Below, one piece after another: positions 26,447-38,016 of a stretch of 64,000 bases of DNA. Numbering within the stretch: the stretch's first letter is position 1; every line of letters starts with the position of its first letter. The translations under genes were made by a program, and so were the position numbers. Location of the stretch: contig CADCSX010000011.1 of the NCBI GenBank assembly GCA_902805475.1, forward strand, positions 746,001 to 810,000, read 5' to 3'. The DNA is from Entonaema liquescens (lineage: Eukaryota; Ascomycota; Sordariomycetes; Xylariales; Xylariaceae). Under the pieces are notes generated by a model, which made no database searches, had not been told where the DNA came from, and saw only the letters and a list, made by a program, of their open reading frames with translations.

Positions 26447-28330
26447 TACATAGCTAAGACCAGAACTACCTTTTAGGCATTGAGAGCTTAGTTAGACGCT
26501 AGACGAGCCGAAGAAGCCTGCATCGAAGGCCGCTAAGCGCTATTGGGTTTAGCTGCACATGCTGGCATCAACCTTAAGTAGCCCATAGCCCAAAGTAGGT
26601 ACCTTTGTTAGTAGGTGCGACTGTGGCACAGGTACATGTCGGTATCATGCCGTAATTGTCTTTATTTCTACTATTACACATGCTTAAAGCTAAAAAAGAT
26701 CCTACCGAGTAAAACTCCTTCTCCATATTACGCACCCGACAATATTTTCCGTCGCTTGAGTACCAAAGTAATTATATCAAATATTGTTTAAGTATTGCTA
26801 GTAGTTAAATGTTTCCTGTAAACCTTACATACGATGACAATCAATTCGATATCTGCTCAGCTACCTCCCTTAGACCTATCGGTTACGCGGCTGTGACGGC
26901 AAAGACTGGCTCAGTCAGAGTTTACATATAGTATGTAGAACCCTTCCCCTGATCCCCTGTATATACGCCCATACCTAACCCTACCTATGTGTACGAACAA
27001 CCATACACAAGGTCATCCTGTACCGGACTTTACTCTTTTAGTCACCGACTGCTACGGTACTACTGAATAAGAGAAGCTACCCTGGTTCCCCCCCACAATT
27101 GGCTTAACTGAATTCTGTCAGCGGACCAACGTATGATTGGTGGCTTCATACCTGGCTTCATACTACCTGTACTTACAGATTAACCCCCGTTCTATCTAAC
27201 ACGCTTCGGTTCGCTCAATCGCCGAGAATGTAACAGCACAGGTCCAGCCAGGTTGGCCCAATCACCACCGACTCGACGCTTGAGATGAGCATGAATGAAA
27301 TCGGCGTAATTTTATAAGACTCTCCGTCGAGCGTCAAGCGTCAAGTCGGCCGTGATAGTGTAGAATCGCTGGACAGCAGTAAACCATCTCTTGAGAGATG
27401 ATCACTGAGCCCTGTGTTCATCAAACACGGATCACGGGTTATTGAAAATCACTCAGATCGTCTCACAGACCCTTAGATCTACCTCCTTTATCGATACACA
27501 CACGTTTCCAAGAAGTCGGGTCAGGATCGCCAGCTTGAACGCCGGGCTAACCCCGTCAAAATTAAACTTCGATCTACAAGCAAGTCAACCATTCACGTTG
27601 GATATATGACTAGTAAATGCATATTCCAGCCTTGGTTGAAACTTATTGTTCTCAAGGAAGATAGAGATTGGCTAACAGCTAACAAGAAGAAGAGAATCAC
27701 ATTTTACTCCATCACTCATTATCCCCCTAGATATTCCTCTTGAACCCCGATGAGCCTTGTTCATCGGTACCCCGGGCTGCATTCGGGAATGTCAAGCGTC
27801 GCCGAGTAACCGCCGTTTTTCTTCAGAGCCGCTGCCTGTCTACCTGGCTGCATTGGACTTATTACATTGTAGTGTATATCAGTTCATCTCATGACCTCTC
27901 CTGATCTTGCGAGCATGGTTGTGCGCCAGGGTTACTTGATTTTAGACAACCCTCTTCCCCATCACGTTTCGTGTTTATCGACGAGTTATCTATTAAACTC
28001 ACAACAACTTGATTCCAAATTCATGCTGTGGTACTGAAATCATCAGCAAGTTTACTCTTCCTTTAGCGGAAACAGAGTCAAGTGAGTCTACACAGTAATA
28101 ATCGTATTTCAACTCACAAGTGTTTTATCTCGGTATGAATTCCTCCTAGGACCCCTCGAATCAGCTAGCCATCCTTCCACGTACAAAGCCCTTGTTCTGA
28201 TTGGTTCTCTCTCAATCAAGGTTATCACGCAACGTTGCATCACGCCCGGGTACCACTTAACCCTTCCTCCCTGCTTTTTTTGCAGTTAGGTAGCAATTGT
28301 GGAGGTGCACTTTATATATGCCAACCGCAT

Positions 28331-28356
28331 ACAGCTACAGCTACAGCTACAGCTAC
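28331..28356. repeat. ACAGCT hexamer microsatellite
   Basis: The unit ACAGCT is repeated four times, with two extra bases. It has no link to a gene. Confidence 0.9.
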
Positions 28357-30331
28357 ATATGTGCACGCATAAAATTAAGATGTGGCTAATATGCTGGTAA
28401 GGTCTTGTCTTGTACGGGGCTCGCTTCAAATTCGCATGGCAAACCCACAACTTCAGATGAAGAGGATTCAATCCCACGCGCCATCCCGACGAACTTGAGG
28501 CTGATATGGTACTGTGATGTTGCTCGGTCTCATAATATTAATGGAAGTCTCAGAAATGCACGCCTCGACTCATTTTAACACATTAATTGAGCCCCAGATG
28601 CAGATGCGGCTCATATTCCGTTTATGTCCGTGCCATTAACTCTATTCATAGAACATCGTGGACCCCGGTGTCGATTATCATCGAAACACGGACCATATTG
28701 TGCGCTGTGATGGACAAAAGATCCACTGTCCGGCATCACAATCTGAAGAAATGGCGCGTGGATGGCCCCTACACAACTTAATACATGTATCCATTATGGA
28801 AAATCTCACGTGTGAGTACTTTGTCCACCATCATCATTTATTATCTTGATTTTACTCATCCCTTTCCACTCATAATGGTGTATGGGCTGTTTAGTTAACA
28901 AGGAATCGACCAATACCGGGATTAGTAGGCTGTCTCACCTGATAAATCCGACTGGCTCGTTGCTATTACTTTGCCATACACATAATGCGTGATGTTTAAC
29001 TCGATGCAGTGGGCCAATGCCAATGTTCTCTCTCTCCCTGCTTCTGCGGCCGCGGTGGCCTTGCGCTTCCTTTCTGCAGATGGCTAGTCCTCTCCCAGTC
29101 TTCTTCTCTCAGCGGCTCAGGTGTCAAAATCGGCTGCGCGCAAGTCACGGCTTGCAAATAAGCACCTTGTCGCGTGCCATTCCCCTGTCAAATGAGATTA
29201 AACAACCCGGGCATTTTGCAGTAACCAAGCAAGATTGTCTGAGACAATGCCGATCCGTAAGTACTCGAACGAGACCAGCCAGTGTCAGGCTGGCCTGAGG
29301 GTAAACGCGGGGGTAGCGCTGTCAAAAGCTGCAAGTGATGATCCCGTACCCAGACTGACCGGGGAGGATACTGTAGAAACGCAGTTTACGGCAGATGGGG
29401 TAAATTGTCTAGGCCCCAGTCGTGTTTATTTTTATCGCCTTGAAGATACTACCTATCGGCCTCATCGCATCGCGAGAACCGCATGTGGCGTTCCGGTTAG
29501 TCCACTTCCATCAGTGCTTGTAACAAAGACCCCTCTACTATCGTTACTCGTTATCTAGGGGGCCAAAATGTATGCATTACATGTATCCTTCCTTCGAAGC
29601 TCCAGAGGATTGTTGACATCGTGAGCGGCGTACTATTTACGAACTATTCGGTGTTGTTTTAGCACTATTTGTTTCGGATGACGGACGTGGCTAATTTGCC
29701 CTCGTCTGTTCAACGATGAAAACGCCTTTGCCATACATTACAATACGTAGTGGCCGATGAGATGGATTTTGCTAAGCTATGCAGAGATATTTGTCAGGTG
29801 CTTACACATTCCTAGAGATCGGAAAGGACCGAAGCGCAGTGCTCCGAATAAACTATGAATGCTATTCGCATATGATTCTACGTACAATATGCGAGTTAGA
29901 TTAGACGCGTTGTTCGCAAGCGCTAGCCGAGGCCAAAGGAGCTGAGAGCCTAGTTCGGGACACCATTTTCAGCACTCAGCCTCGCTACTCTGCAACGGAC
30001 CCTAGCTCAAATTCAGGGTTTTGGCGATCCTTACTCCTATTAAGCACCGAGCAACCCGTCCTGCCCGCAGAACGGCCTGGACGGCTCTAACTCTACAATT
30101 ACATGTAGCATTTAGGATTCCATTACACGGACAGCCCGCTGTTACTCTTACTAGCATCAAAAACCTGGGGAACACCAAGTTTAGACATGCTTGGCACCAT
30201 CGTCGTCGACAAGTAGTAACGTCGCTACATATTACTGATTCCTCTTACCCCTGCGTCTTCGCCTCTCTCATACAGGATATATGCCTTTACGCTCTTCATT
30301 CGGCCCGGTATATTGTTCCCATGGTAATACA

Positions 30332-30531
30332 ATGATTACTGCCTCGGCCGAGGGTCTATTCGGTGGCTTGAAATCGACATTGGCCGGTGCGGCGAGTGAC
30401 GAGGCGAGTGAGCCAGCGGATCAATGTCCAGGTGAGGTAAGGCATCTCATTAAAAGCCGGCATAAGTTAATCATAACTTAATTTATATGTTCAAGCACGC
30501 GGCTACCGAGCCGCCTCTAGCAACTACCTAA
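30332..30531 (+). CDS. Weak candidate small gene or terminal exons, two exons
   Basis: A frame from the ATG at 30332 reads MITASAEGLFGGLKSTLAGA and continues to CPGE at 30436. A canonical GTAAGG donor follows. A 59-nt intron ends at TTCAAG (30495), and a short in-phase exon (HAATEPPLATT) ends at TAA 30531, for 46 residues in all. The composition (Ala, Glu, Gly rich) is more protein-like than the surrounding frames, and the splice signals are good. However, it is very short, has no recognised domain, and could be the 3' end of a decayed gene or chance. The same frame is open upstream to an ATG at 30281. Confidence 0.25.
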
Positions 30532-31428
30532 GGATTTTGATCATCACGGGCTTCATTACAACTTAGAGGAATTAATCTACGAACGGAGGAGTCCGAAGTC
30601 CAAAGTCATGAACTCGACATAACATCCACCGAAGACGCCTATGTAGAGGCATGTTTCAAGCCCACTTGATACGATGGTTAACGACTTATACAGGGATCCC
30701 TAGACCTGGCTCGCTAGACGCGAGTTTTGCGTGCTCACGATATCGACCGAGGTCGAGGCGTAAATAGCGTTTCTTCATTTCGGTAGATTCTTGCTGCCTT
30801 CCTCCAACCTCTCAGCGCATTGTGGGGTTTGATCTGCAAGAAAGGCCCTAGCATCGAGGTTATCTAGACCAGGTATGACAATCTCTACGATTAGCCCGAA
30901 GCCATCGTAGGTACCTGTAAACGCCGTGCATCGGGCGAGCCATGTTGTAAGGGGAGGCCTAAGACATGGATCTTGTGGCGAAGGGGATGGGATAGACGCT
31001 ATCTCCTAATCAATATCAAGTTATCATCCGCGTTTATCATTATCACGAGATCCATCTACTGTAAGGAGAGTAAATGACTACATCCAACTCCACAAGTATC
31101 ACAGAAGTACCTCGATTTCAATCCTAGCTAGCTTGTATCTCCTATGTAGCCACCGAGGATACTGTTATTCCACTCCTTTTGGAGACAGCTTGGCAGTTAT
31201 CTCAATGTTTCAGGGCGTGGAGAGCAGAGACTCGTTAAAGGGTATCTCTCGTGAGATCCACCATTAGAACTTTGACTTTGCCTACCAATTCCGCTACGTC
31301 TAATATTGCGAATAATCAGGACGGTCACCGGACAAGTCGGAGAAGGCTCTCTTGCTATCTTGGCAGCATCTCTTTCAGGGGTAGCTAGTCAAAAGTAATT
31401 CTCTACTCATCTACCAACACACTCAAAT

Positions 31429-31461
31429 CTTAGTTCTTAGTTCTTAGTTCTTAGTTCTTAG
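31429..31461. repeat. CTTAGTT heptamer tandem repeat
   Basis: A 7-bp unit CTTAGTT is repeated about four and a half times. It is not the fungal telomere unit TTAGGG. Confidence 0.9.
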
Positions 31462-32240
31462 TAGTCGATAGTCTAACTACTCTACATGGAGGATGAGGAT
31501 GAGGACGTTAGCTTGGAGGAAATAAGTCTTCCATGCAGTATGATGGCGTCTGTCATCGTATCCATGATACGGCGGCATAAGCTTACCCCGTCGTATAAGG
31601 GGCGTAATTTTTCCGATGTGCGGATGTAAGTGTGTTGACATTACAGCGAGGGGTCCAATGGTCAACAGCATAGCACGGACGACCGCCACGTTTCTGTGTG
31701 CCGAAGCTTATCTAAACAATAGCCGTAGGATCGATATACTTCAAATAACTGGAGTTCCTCTGCTATTGTCGAGGGTGGTCTTTTATTATCTCCACTCGCG
31801 TCGCCAAATCCGACCAAGTCAGTTCTCTACCACGCCGCATTGCCTAAGACGATGGCGCCCATATATCTACTAATATGGCACTGTTAACCTGAAAGCAGAT
31901 TAGGTGGAGAAAGATGGAGATGCGGCGTCGCGAAAACGCACCAATCAAAGTGGCGGAGTACCTCATCCTTCGAAGTTGTTTTCGTTCTTCTGCTTATTGA
32001 TCCTTCAGACGTGCCGCGGCCGTACAGGACTCTTAGAGAAGTAATTATAATATATAAGACCGCTAAAGGTCTTGGCGCTCGCCAAAGACCAACGACGGCA
32101 AAACGGCATGCCCCTTCTCTGCCTACTGCTGCTGTTGCTTTCTTCGCCGTTTGCTTCGAAAATTTCCGGGGACCCCCATCGTCACCATGTGCGTGCTTCC
32201 ATGCAGATCAACTCTGTCGTGCTACATACTGACACGCATG

Positions 32241-32262
32241 GAAGAAGAAGAAGAAGAAGAAG
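32241..32262. repeat. GAA trinucleotide repeat
   Basis: About seven GAA units lie in a noncoding, low-complexity stretch. Confidence 0.9.
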
Positions 32263-32830
32263 TCTAAAACAGATAGGAAAATAAAAATAAAATAACAAAT
32301 CCCCGGATAGGATCGAGAAGAAGGGTTTGAAGAAAGTCGCAGAAGCGGAATGGATACACAACCGCATGTTTTCGTTTACTTCCGCGTGTTCTCCCCCCCT
32401 GGAATTATTTCGTCCAAGAAGAAGACCCCACTTGGACAACGACGACGATGGATGACGGGAGATCACACCGAGATGATTCCTGTTCAGTTCTTATTTTTTT
32501 TTTTTTTTTCCTTCTTATTCCTCGTTCGCGCCGTCTGACGGCCCCGCAGGATTGAGCGAGAAGCCATTTTCCGACGGCGGTTTCGGGGATGACATGGCGC
32601 TGGCTGGCTGGCGCACACATATTCCATTTTTGTGCTCGCACGATTCCCGCTTTGGCCGGGTTTGCTGACGCTCATGGGTTGGGGTTTGGGGGGGGAAGGG
32701 AAGACTGCCCGAAGGATCGAATTGAGGCTCACCTTGGAAACGGTTTCGAAATAGGCGGTCCACAGGCCTTCGCTGCAACGGTTGGTGGTACTCTTCGCAG
32801 GGCCAAGACTCCCAAAATAGCTCTCTACTA

Positions 32831-32848
32831 CTGCGCTGCGCAGCGCAG
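32831..32848. repeat. 18-bp perfect palindrome
   Basis: The sequence CTGCGCTGCGCAGCGCAG equals its own reverse complement. It lies 12 bases before the GCTA repeat. Confidence 0.9.
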
Positions 32849-32860
32849 GCCACGATGCTG

Positions 32861-32881
32861 GCTAGCTAGCTAGCTAGCTAG
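32861..32881. repeat. GCTA tetranucleotide repeat
   Basis: Five GCTA units are followed by one more G. The tract is itself self-complementary and follows the 18-bp palindrome. Confidence 0.9.
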
Positions 32882-35800
32882 TCATGTTCTTTTGTCATAG
32901 TCATGTTTCTTTTTCTTCCCTCGTGGCATTCTGCAGGGTAGAGGCGAACGCGTGCATGGAAGAGAAACAGAAAAATGGATTCACGATGCATTTGTCAGTT
33001 CTCTTCTCGCGAGGTCCCCTTGTCGTCGTCGCGGCTGGGGTTGGAGGAGAAGGAAGTAAGGCTTTGTCTTGTTTTGTTTTTTCTCTGGTGCTTTTATTAG
33101 GATTGCCCCGAGCGCGCTCCCGGTGGAGCTGCGGTTCGGGAATAGTCGAATGCTCCTCGCGCGTACCAAAGTCCGAGGCGGAGGTTGGTGACGACGATGA
33201 TGCTTCTTTTATCCCATTCCCAGCTCTTTTTCCTTGTCTTTGTTGGCGGTTCCCCTGGAATCTGTCCGTGCGTGATGGCTGTGAGGAGGAGAGGATACAG
33301 CTTCGTTTTGCTGTTGGAAGAGCGTTCGGGAATACAGTGGATTGACTTTTGATCAGGCGTACTTACCTTGCCTCCGAGCATCCGGCCTCGCGAAGTTGTG
33401 TTATCTTGGCTTGAAGCCTTTGCTAGGTCTAATTCCTTGTGGAGATACATTAGGATAACACTGTACTGTGTAATAACGCCATGGTGCTATGACTTTTACA
33501 TGGCGATGGAGACGTCTCGAAATTCGTTAGGCAGTATTGTTCCACCTGTTTGAGCAGTTTCGACACCAACACGGTAGGTCTGGTACTTCGTTTCTTTCTT
33601 AACATCTTACCTAGTAGAATGCGAATTTACCCTAGAAAAATTGAGCGTGTTATCTTGATAAGTTAGATAGCTAGTAGTCAACTATCGTTAATACTAAATT
33701 GTTGCATGTCCAAGGTATCTTGAATTATGAACCTTCCTCCTGAGAGCATCTAAGCCATCATAACATCTTGAATGGTACCTACCAATGAACCATGTCCAGT
33801 CTGCGTCTGCCATGAGGTAAAGCCTAACCGTAAGGAAATTGTTCTGTGAAAACTTCAACCTAACTACCGATGCCTACAGCTATACAAGGTATGGAGAGAT
33901 TGTACTTTTTTTATTCTGGATGTCTCACCTAGACCTCTGATAGTATCAACAAAGACTTAGAAAAATCAATGATGACATTAGCTATAACATTAACCAACTA
34001 GTAGAGCACTCAACTATTAAAGCTATAATGTCCAGATAGCGAGCATCCCAATAGTCTGATATTAGAGGTAGCATGTCAGGAAAGTTTGACTAGTCCACCC
34101 ATAGCGACGGGAGGCAGTATAAAGACTACCACTGTCAGGGGTCTCACTTGAGAACCTCTTAGAACGAAGACGCCGTTTTGTATGTATAGCTCTGACTTCA
34201 GAGCTATCTTAATTAGAGTTCCTGGCGGAACAACGACGTTGCGTCCTCACCTTATGGTTTGCCTCGTGACAACCATAGACATTTAGAACTGTTTCGGTAA
34301 CAAAAAGACTATAGACGATGGTTCCCTTAAAATGTACAAGACTTCCCTAACCTAGTTATCTCAGGCGTGGATGCCACGTTTGTCCAGAGCCCATAGTTCC
34401 CCCGGTCAGTCGACAATCATAAGACCGCAAGTTCACGGGTGGACATGTTACTCTGCCAGGTGCTATTATTCGGATCTTCATGATCATATTGAATTAAAGT
34501 AATATGGCATGGACCGGTAGGATAAGAAATCTCCTATCTCCTCGAGTTGTTAAAATAAGGTAAGACAGTTCTCAAAAAGTTGCGTTGACCTTTTTACCTC
34601 TAATATTTATGCTACGAAAATATTATTAGCTACTAAGGTTACGAATATAGTCTGCTTATTATTGTTTACTGAATTACTAGTGGATGGCTTGTATAATCCT
34701 CAAGTAGGCTTAAAGGAGTATTGTGTGATTGCAGGCTACCAGTTTATGATCAAATACCTCTTAATAATATATCAGGACTTCAATATAGGCCCAAATGATG
34801 CTCTATCCATGCCTACAGATAAATTTGGTTACATGTAATATTTTAATTGCTTCTTGTCCTACATGATATTTGAACCAATAGGTAAGAATGGAAGTATAAT
34901 GAGTGAGTTGCGATAGGTAGTAGTTACATTGCTGAGACGAAAGGGAGATATGGAAAGTTTTAAAACAGAACTAAGAAAACAATAAAAATACGAAATAAAA
35001 TAAAAAAAGGCAAAAAAGCTCAGAACCTAGGAATCGATCCATTGCATTTGACCCGAGTCAGCTGGTCTACTGCCGCCCTGCGAGTGAATTGAACCCAGGC
35101 CCTACGAAAAACTTGAAGAGTTATTTCTGGCCCTACTTCAGGTGCTGTTGCACCACGACCATTTTGGATTCGCAGCACCTGATAAGAGTTGGAAGAATAC
35201 ATTGTAAAAACCTTACTTATGTTTAATATGGCTGCCTGGCAACCCGGAAGTGGGATACATCCCTCAACAACAGCTTATATAAGTACACCACTACAATCAC
35301 ATCCCAAACGCTCGTATTAATTATGTAAATGAACAAATAAAATCTGTGATGGGTGATATGCTAACTATGGATGTTCGAGTAGGCTTATCTATGACTAATA
35401 CTGGATGCATGTTTCTTGTAATAATACGCAATGGACCAAGATATCTAAGTTTTACGCGACATATTGACAACAGTGCGAGGATATTATTGGCAGTAGCCGT
35501 AGTAATAATAGCTAATACCTATTCTGTTGTTTCCTATTATTATCATGGATTATAGTCTACACTTATTATGGGCGTTGAGCACCTGACTGGACTTATGGGA
35601 AATCCTAGATATTACATAGGCGTTAATATGACCATCGCTTTCTGGCGTAACAGACCGCAGAAGAATGCTACGGGAGTGCAGTATCATAACTGTGGCATGC
35701 AATGACATTTGTATGACACTGCATCAACATAGTGCAATAACTTCCGTCGACTCTGCTAGATTATAGAAATGGGATGACACCAAGAAAATTCCCATGATGG

Positions 35801-36266
35801 GACTGGTTAAAGCCTACACAAAGTAAATACCTACCTAGGTAGACACGTAATATCTTGAAGTATTAGAAGTGTGACTATCTTCATATACTTCAAATGGAGG
35901 TCTTTTACTTGTGGATTATATAAAACTATCATAGTTCAAATGGTGGTGTTATGTTAGTATTGCGTACAAACCCTCCTTTTAAAGCAGAACCACATGCTTC
36001 GGCAATATAGAGCAGTAGGCATTAGATCCTCCAAGGTCGCTCTCTGGATATATATGCATATGCCCTCTGCATGGTTAGGAAACTAGGAATTATGAAACCG
36101 TCACTTGCAGGCAAGTCTCATTTTCAAGCTGCTTTCCCAAAAAAAAGGGAAGATCGTCTCGTATTATATCATAGCCACCCTAAGGGCGAATCGTCAACGC
36201 ATACATCTCTATGAAAAACAGCCGCAAGACGCCCAAAGGGGTGATTTCCAAGCACACGTAAAGGAC

Positions 36267-36844
36267 TTACGCCTTCTTCTCTAGCTCGGCTAGGATAGTA
36301 GACTCCAAGCTTTCGGGCTTCGTGGTGCTAGCCCACCTCTCCTTGACCTTGCCGTCCCTGCCGATCAGGAACTTCTCGAAGTTCCACTTGACGCGCTTCA
36401 TGCCCAGGAGACCAGGCTTCTCGGCCTTCATCCACTCGAACAGCGGCTCGGCCTTGTCGCCGTTCACGTCCGTCTTGCCGAGGATGGGGAAGGTGACGCC
36501 GTAGTTGATCTGGCAGAAGCTCTGGATGTCGTCGTCGGTGCCGGGCTCCTGGCCGCCAAACTGGTTGCAGGGGAAGCCGAGAATGGTGAAGTCATCCGGG
36601 TACTTCGCGGTGATGTCCTTGTATAGCTTCTCGAGCCCGGCATACTGCGGCGTGAAGCCACACTTGGATGCCGTGTTGACGATTAGGACAACTTTGCCCT
36701 TGTAGTCAGATAAGGACAGCTCACCACCCTTCTCTGTTGGGGTAGGAGTGATTATGGTTAGTTTTATATTCTCGGTGATGTGTAGCTCATGAATTACATA
36801 CTGTCCTTGACCTTGAAGTCGTAAAATGTGGTAGCGGAAGCCAT
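36267..36844 (-). CDS. HYR1: Glutathione peroxidase, thiol-dependent (Gpx3/Hyr1 type)
   Basis: Exons 36844-36802 and 36733-36267 give 169 residues. The 68-nt intron (GTATGT to CAACAG, with a CTAAC branch point) follows MASATTFYDFKVKD. The enzyme reduces hydrogen peroxide and organic peroxides, and in fungi it also serves as a peroxide sensor. The peroxidatic Cys39 lies in NTASKCGFTPQY, where animal enzymes have selenocysteine. The other active-site residues are Gln76 in CNQFGGQEP, then Trp131 and Asn132 in VKWNFEKF. The resolving Cys88 is in SFCQINYG. These match the yeast Gpx3 positions 36, 70, 125/126 and 82. Length is standard for the family. The reading frame stays open upstream of the ATG, so a longer, possibly mitochondrial form is possible (see 36845-37126). 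It is divergent from the FAD oxidoreductase. Confidence 0.95.
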
Positions 36845-37126
36845 TGTGGTGATTGACTTAGTGTTGACTTTGGTGTTGTTGACTGAGACTGAGACTGAGA
36901 CTGAGATGATTTGCTTTCTCTGCAGGTGGGGGATGTTGGCCGACGAAGCCGAAGTTAAGATGGCGCGACTCGCGATAATAGCTTCGTTGGCGGGGTATCT
37001 AAGGTTCACTAATGGAACGATAGATGACAAAGCTCGTCTCTGTAGTTCAGACGATGGTGATGAGGTCACTTTGCAGATGTGATTACTAAAGGTTGGAAGC
37101 CGATTCCTTATGATGATTTGTCTCAT
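36845..37126 (-). other. In-frame N-terminal extension upstream of the peroxidase ATG
   Basis: An ATG at 37126 is in frame with the peroxidase start at 36844, and the 94 intervening codons contain no stop. The predicted extension begins MRQIIIRNRLPTFSNHIC. It is rich in Arg, Lys, Ser, Ala and Ile, with only two acidic residues, as in mitochondrial presequences. Its end includes four Ser-Val pairs encoded by the GACTGA hexamer repeat. It may be translated from a longer transcript to give a second isoform, or it may be untranslated leader. Confidence 0.45.
36881..36906. repeat. GACTGA hexamer microsatellite
   Basis: Four units plus two bases of GACTGA lie in the 5' leader or extension of the peroxidase gene. 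On the coding strand they encode a Ser-Val repeat. Confidence 0.9.
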
Positions 37127-37187
37127 AACTTTATTTAAATATTTTAAAGTCGTCCATTCCTTGTTTTTACTTTTATTCCCCCTCAAG

Positions 37188-37218
<31 letters not shown>

Positions 37219-38016
37219 AATGTAGCAGAAGGCAGCAGCTAGTGACATTTTAGTCATCCCATCCGTTGCAGGTCGTTCCTGACGATGACAAAAGCCCACG
37301 CACTTGACGTAACAGTTACGGTTTGGTGCCTCGGGAACTCAATGCGGGCGGGTCCTACAACCTTGTAGACCAATCACCTACATACGTAAATGAGGGTTAT
37401 CCAGGAGCTTGGGCCTCCTGTTCCGGAGCTGTTGTTTTCCCGTCTCATCTGTCTGGTACCTAGGTACCTATTCAGGTAGGTACCAGGCTGTACCTCTCTG
37501 ATCGATAAGAACTAATTGATTAATATCGTCTTATTGGAAGTTACATTGTCAGTTACATTTTATCTCATTAACATCATACGTTTCCTAATCGCTAGAGCAT
37601 TAAATCACTCTTCCGCTCAAGTCTTCCTTGTCTTTTCCTGAGAATCTAACCTCGAGTAGAGGCTAATGAATCAATGCTTACATATCAATCTAATGTATTG
37701 CATATACTACGTACCTCTAAGTCTACTAGAACCCGGGTAGCAGTCCGCTACCAATCGACGGGTAGATCCGAAGAAGCTCCACGTCCACAAGCTGCGAGTT
37801 TATTTGGGTAACACTTTTTTTATCCCTTCATTCCACATAGTTCCTACATAGTTACCCATATAATAACCCTACTTAACATGTAAATCCTAGTCACTTTTGA
37901 AAAAGGCTAATCCCAGCTTCCATCAATTTACCTAGTCCTTGGATGACCTTCGGATGACCTTAGGGTGACCATTGGCTCATGGTCATGTTAAATATACTAA
38001 CCTAGGCACTACACTT
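37127..38016. other. Divergent promoter region of peroxidase and oxidoreductase
   Basis: This spacer between two divergent genes has an A run of 24 at 37193-37216 and a perfect palindrome GGTACCTAGGTACC at 37455-37468. That palindrome sits in a larger hairpin whose 9-bp arms are 37453-37461 and 37478-37486. I see no other gene. Confidence 0.6.
37453..37486. repeat. Inverted repeat built on GGTACCTAGGTACC
   Basis: The arm CTGGTACCT (37453-37461) is matched by AGGTACCAG (37478-37486). The left part also contains a perfect 14-bp palindrome centred on CCTAGG. Confidence 0.85.

Larger units (their letters stand above)
19951..30331. other. Gene-poor region, about 10 kb
   Basis: The transcription factor promoter lies at the left edge. 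A TATAAA box-like sequence at about 20673 on the plus strand has no recognisable gene downstream. Low-complexity elements are an A run at 21122-21140, a 14-bp palindrome at 22851-22864, a 10-bp repeat at 26417-26446 and a hexamer repeat at 28331-28356. The longest frame (24401-24889, plus, 162 codons) and those at 29017-29558 show no motifs, helices or plausible exon extension. I see no transposon ends or RNA genes. Confidence 0.5.
30532..36266. other. Gene-poor region with low-complexity tracts
   Basis: The part 32000-33400 is richer in G+C and has pyrimidine tracts, a GAA repeat (32241-32262), a T run of 16 (32494-32509), an 18-bp palindrome and a GCTA repeat, so it could be regulatory or leader sequence of a lost gene. 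The part 33550-36050 is visibly more A+T rich. The 153-codon frame at 32884-33345 has no domain and odd composition, and I do not call it a gene. A tRNA-like B-box with a T run occurs near 35012-35040 on the minus strand. Confidence 0.5.

Noticed and set aside
31429..31461. Possible interstitial telomere repeat
   Set aside because: The unit is CTTAGTT, not the TTAGGG used by filamentous ascomycetes.
32884..33345. 153-codon open frame on the plus strand
   Set aside because: It lies in a low-complexity G+C-rich stretch, has unusual Cys/Arg/Ser composition, and overlaps a frame of 117 codons on the other strand.
35012..35040. Possible tRNA or tRNA-derived element: minus-strand B-box-like GGATCGATTCC, then 12 bases, then six T
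   Set aside because: The spacing fits a tRNA 3' end, but the T stem pairs at only two of five positions and no matching acceptor strand or A-box was found. A covariance-model scan would decide.
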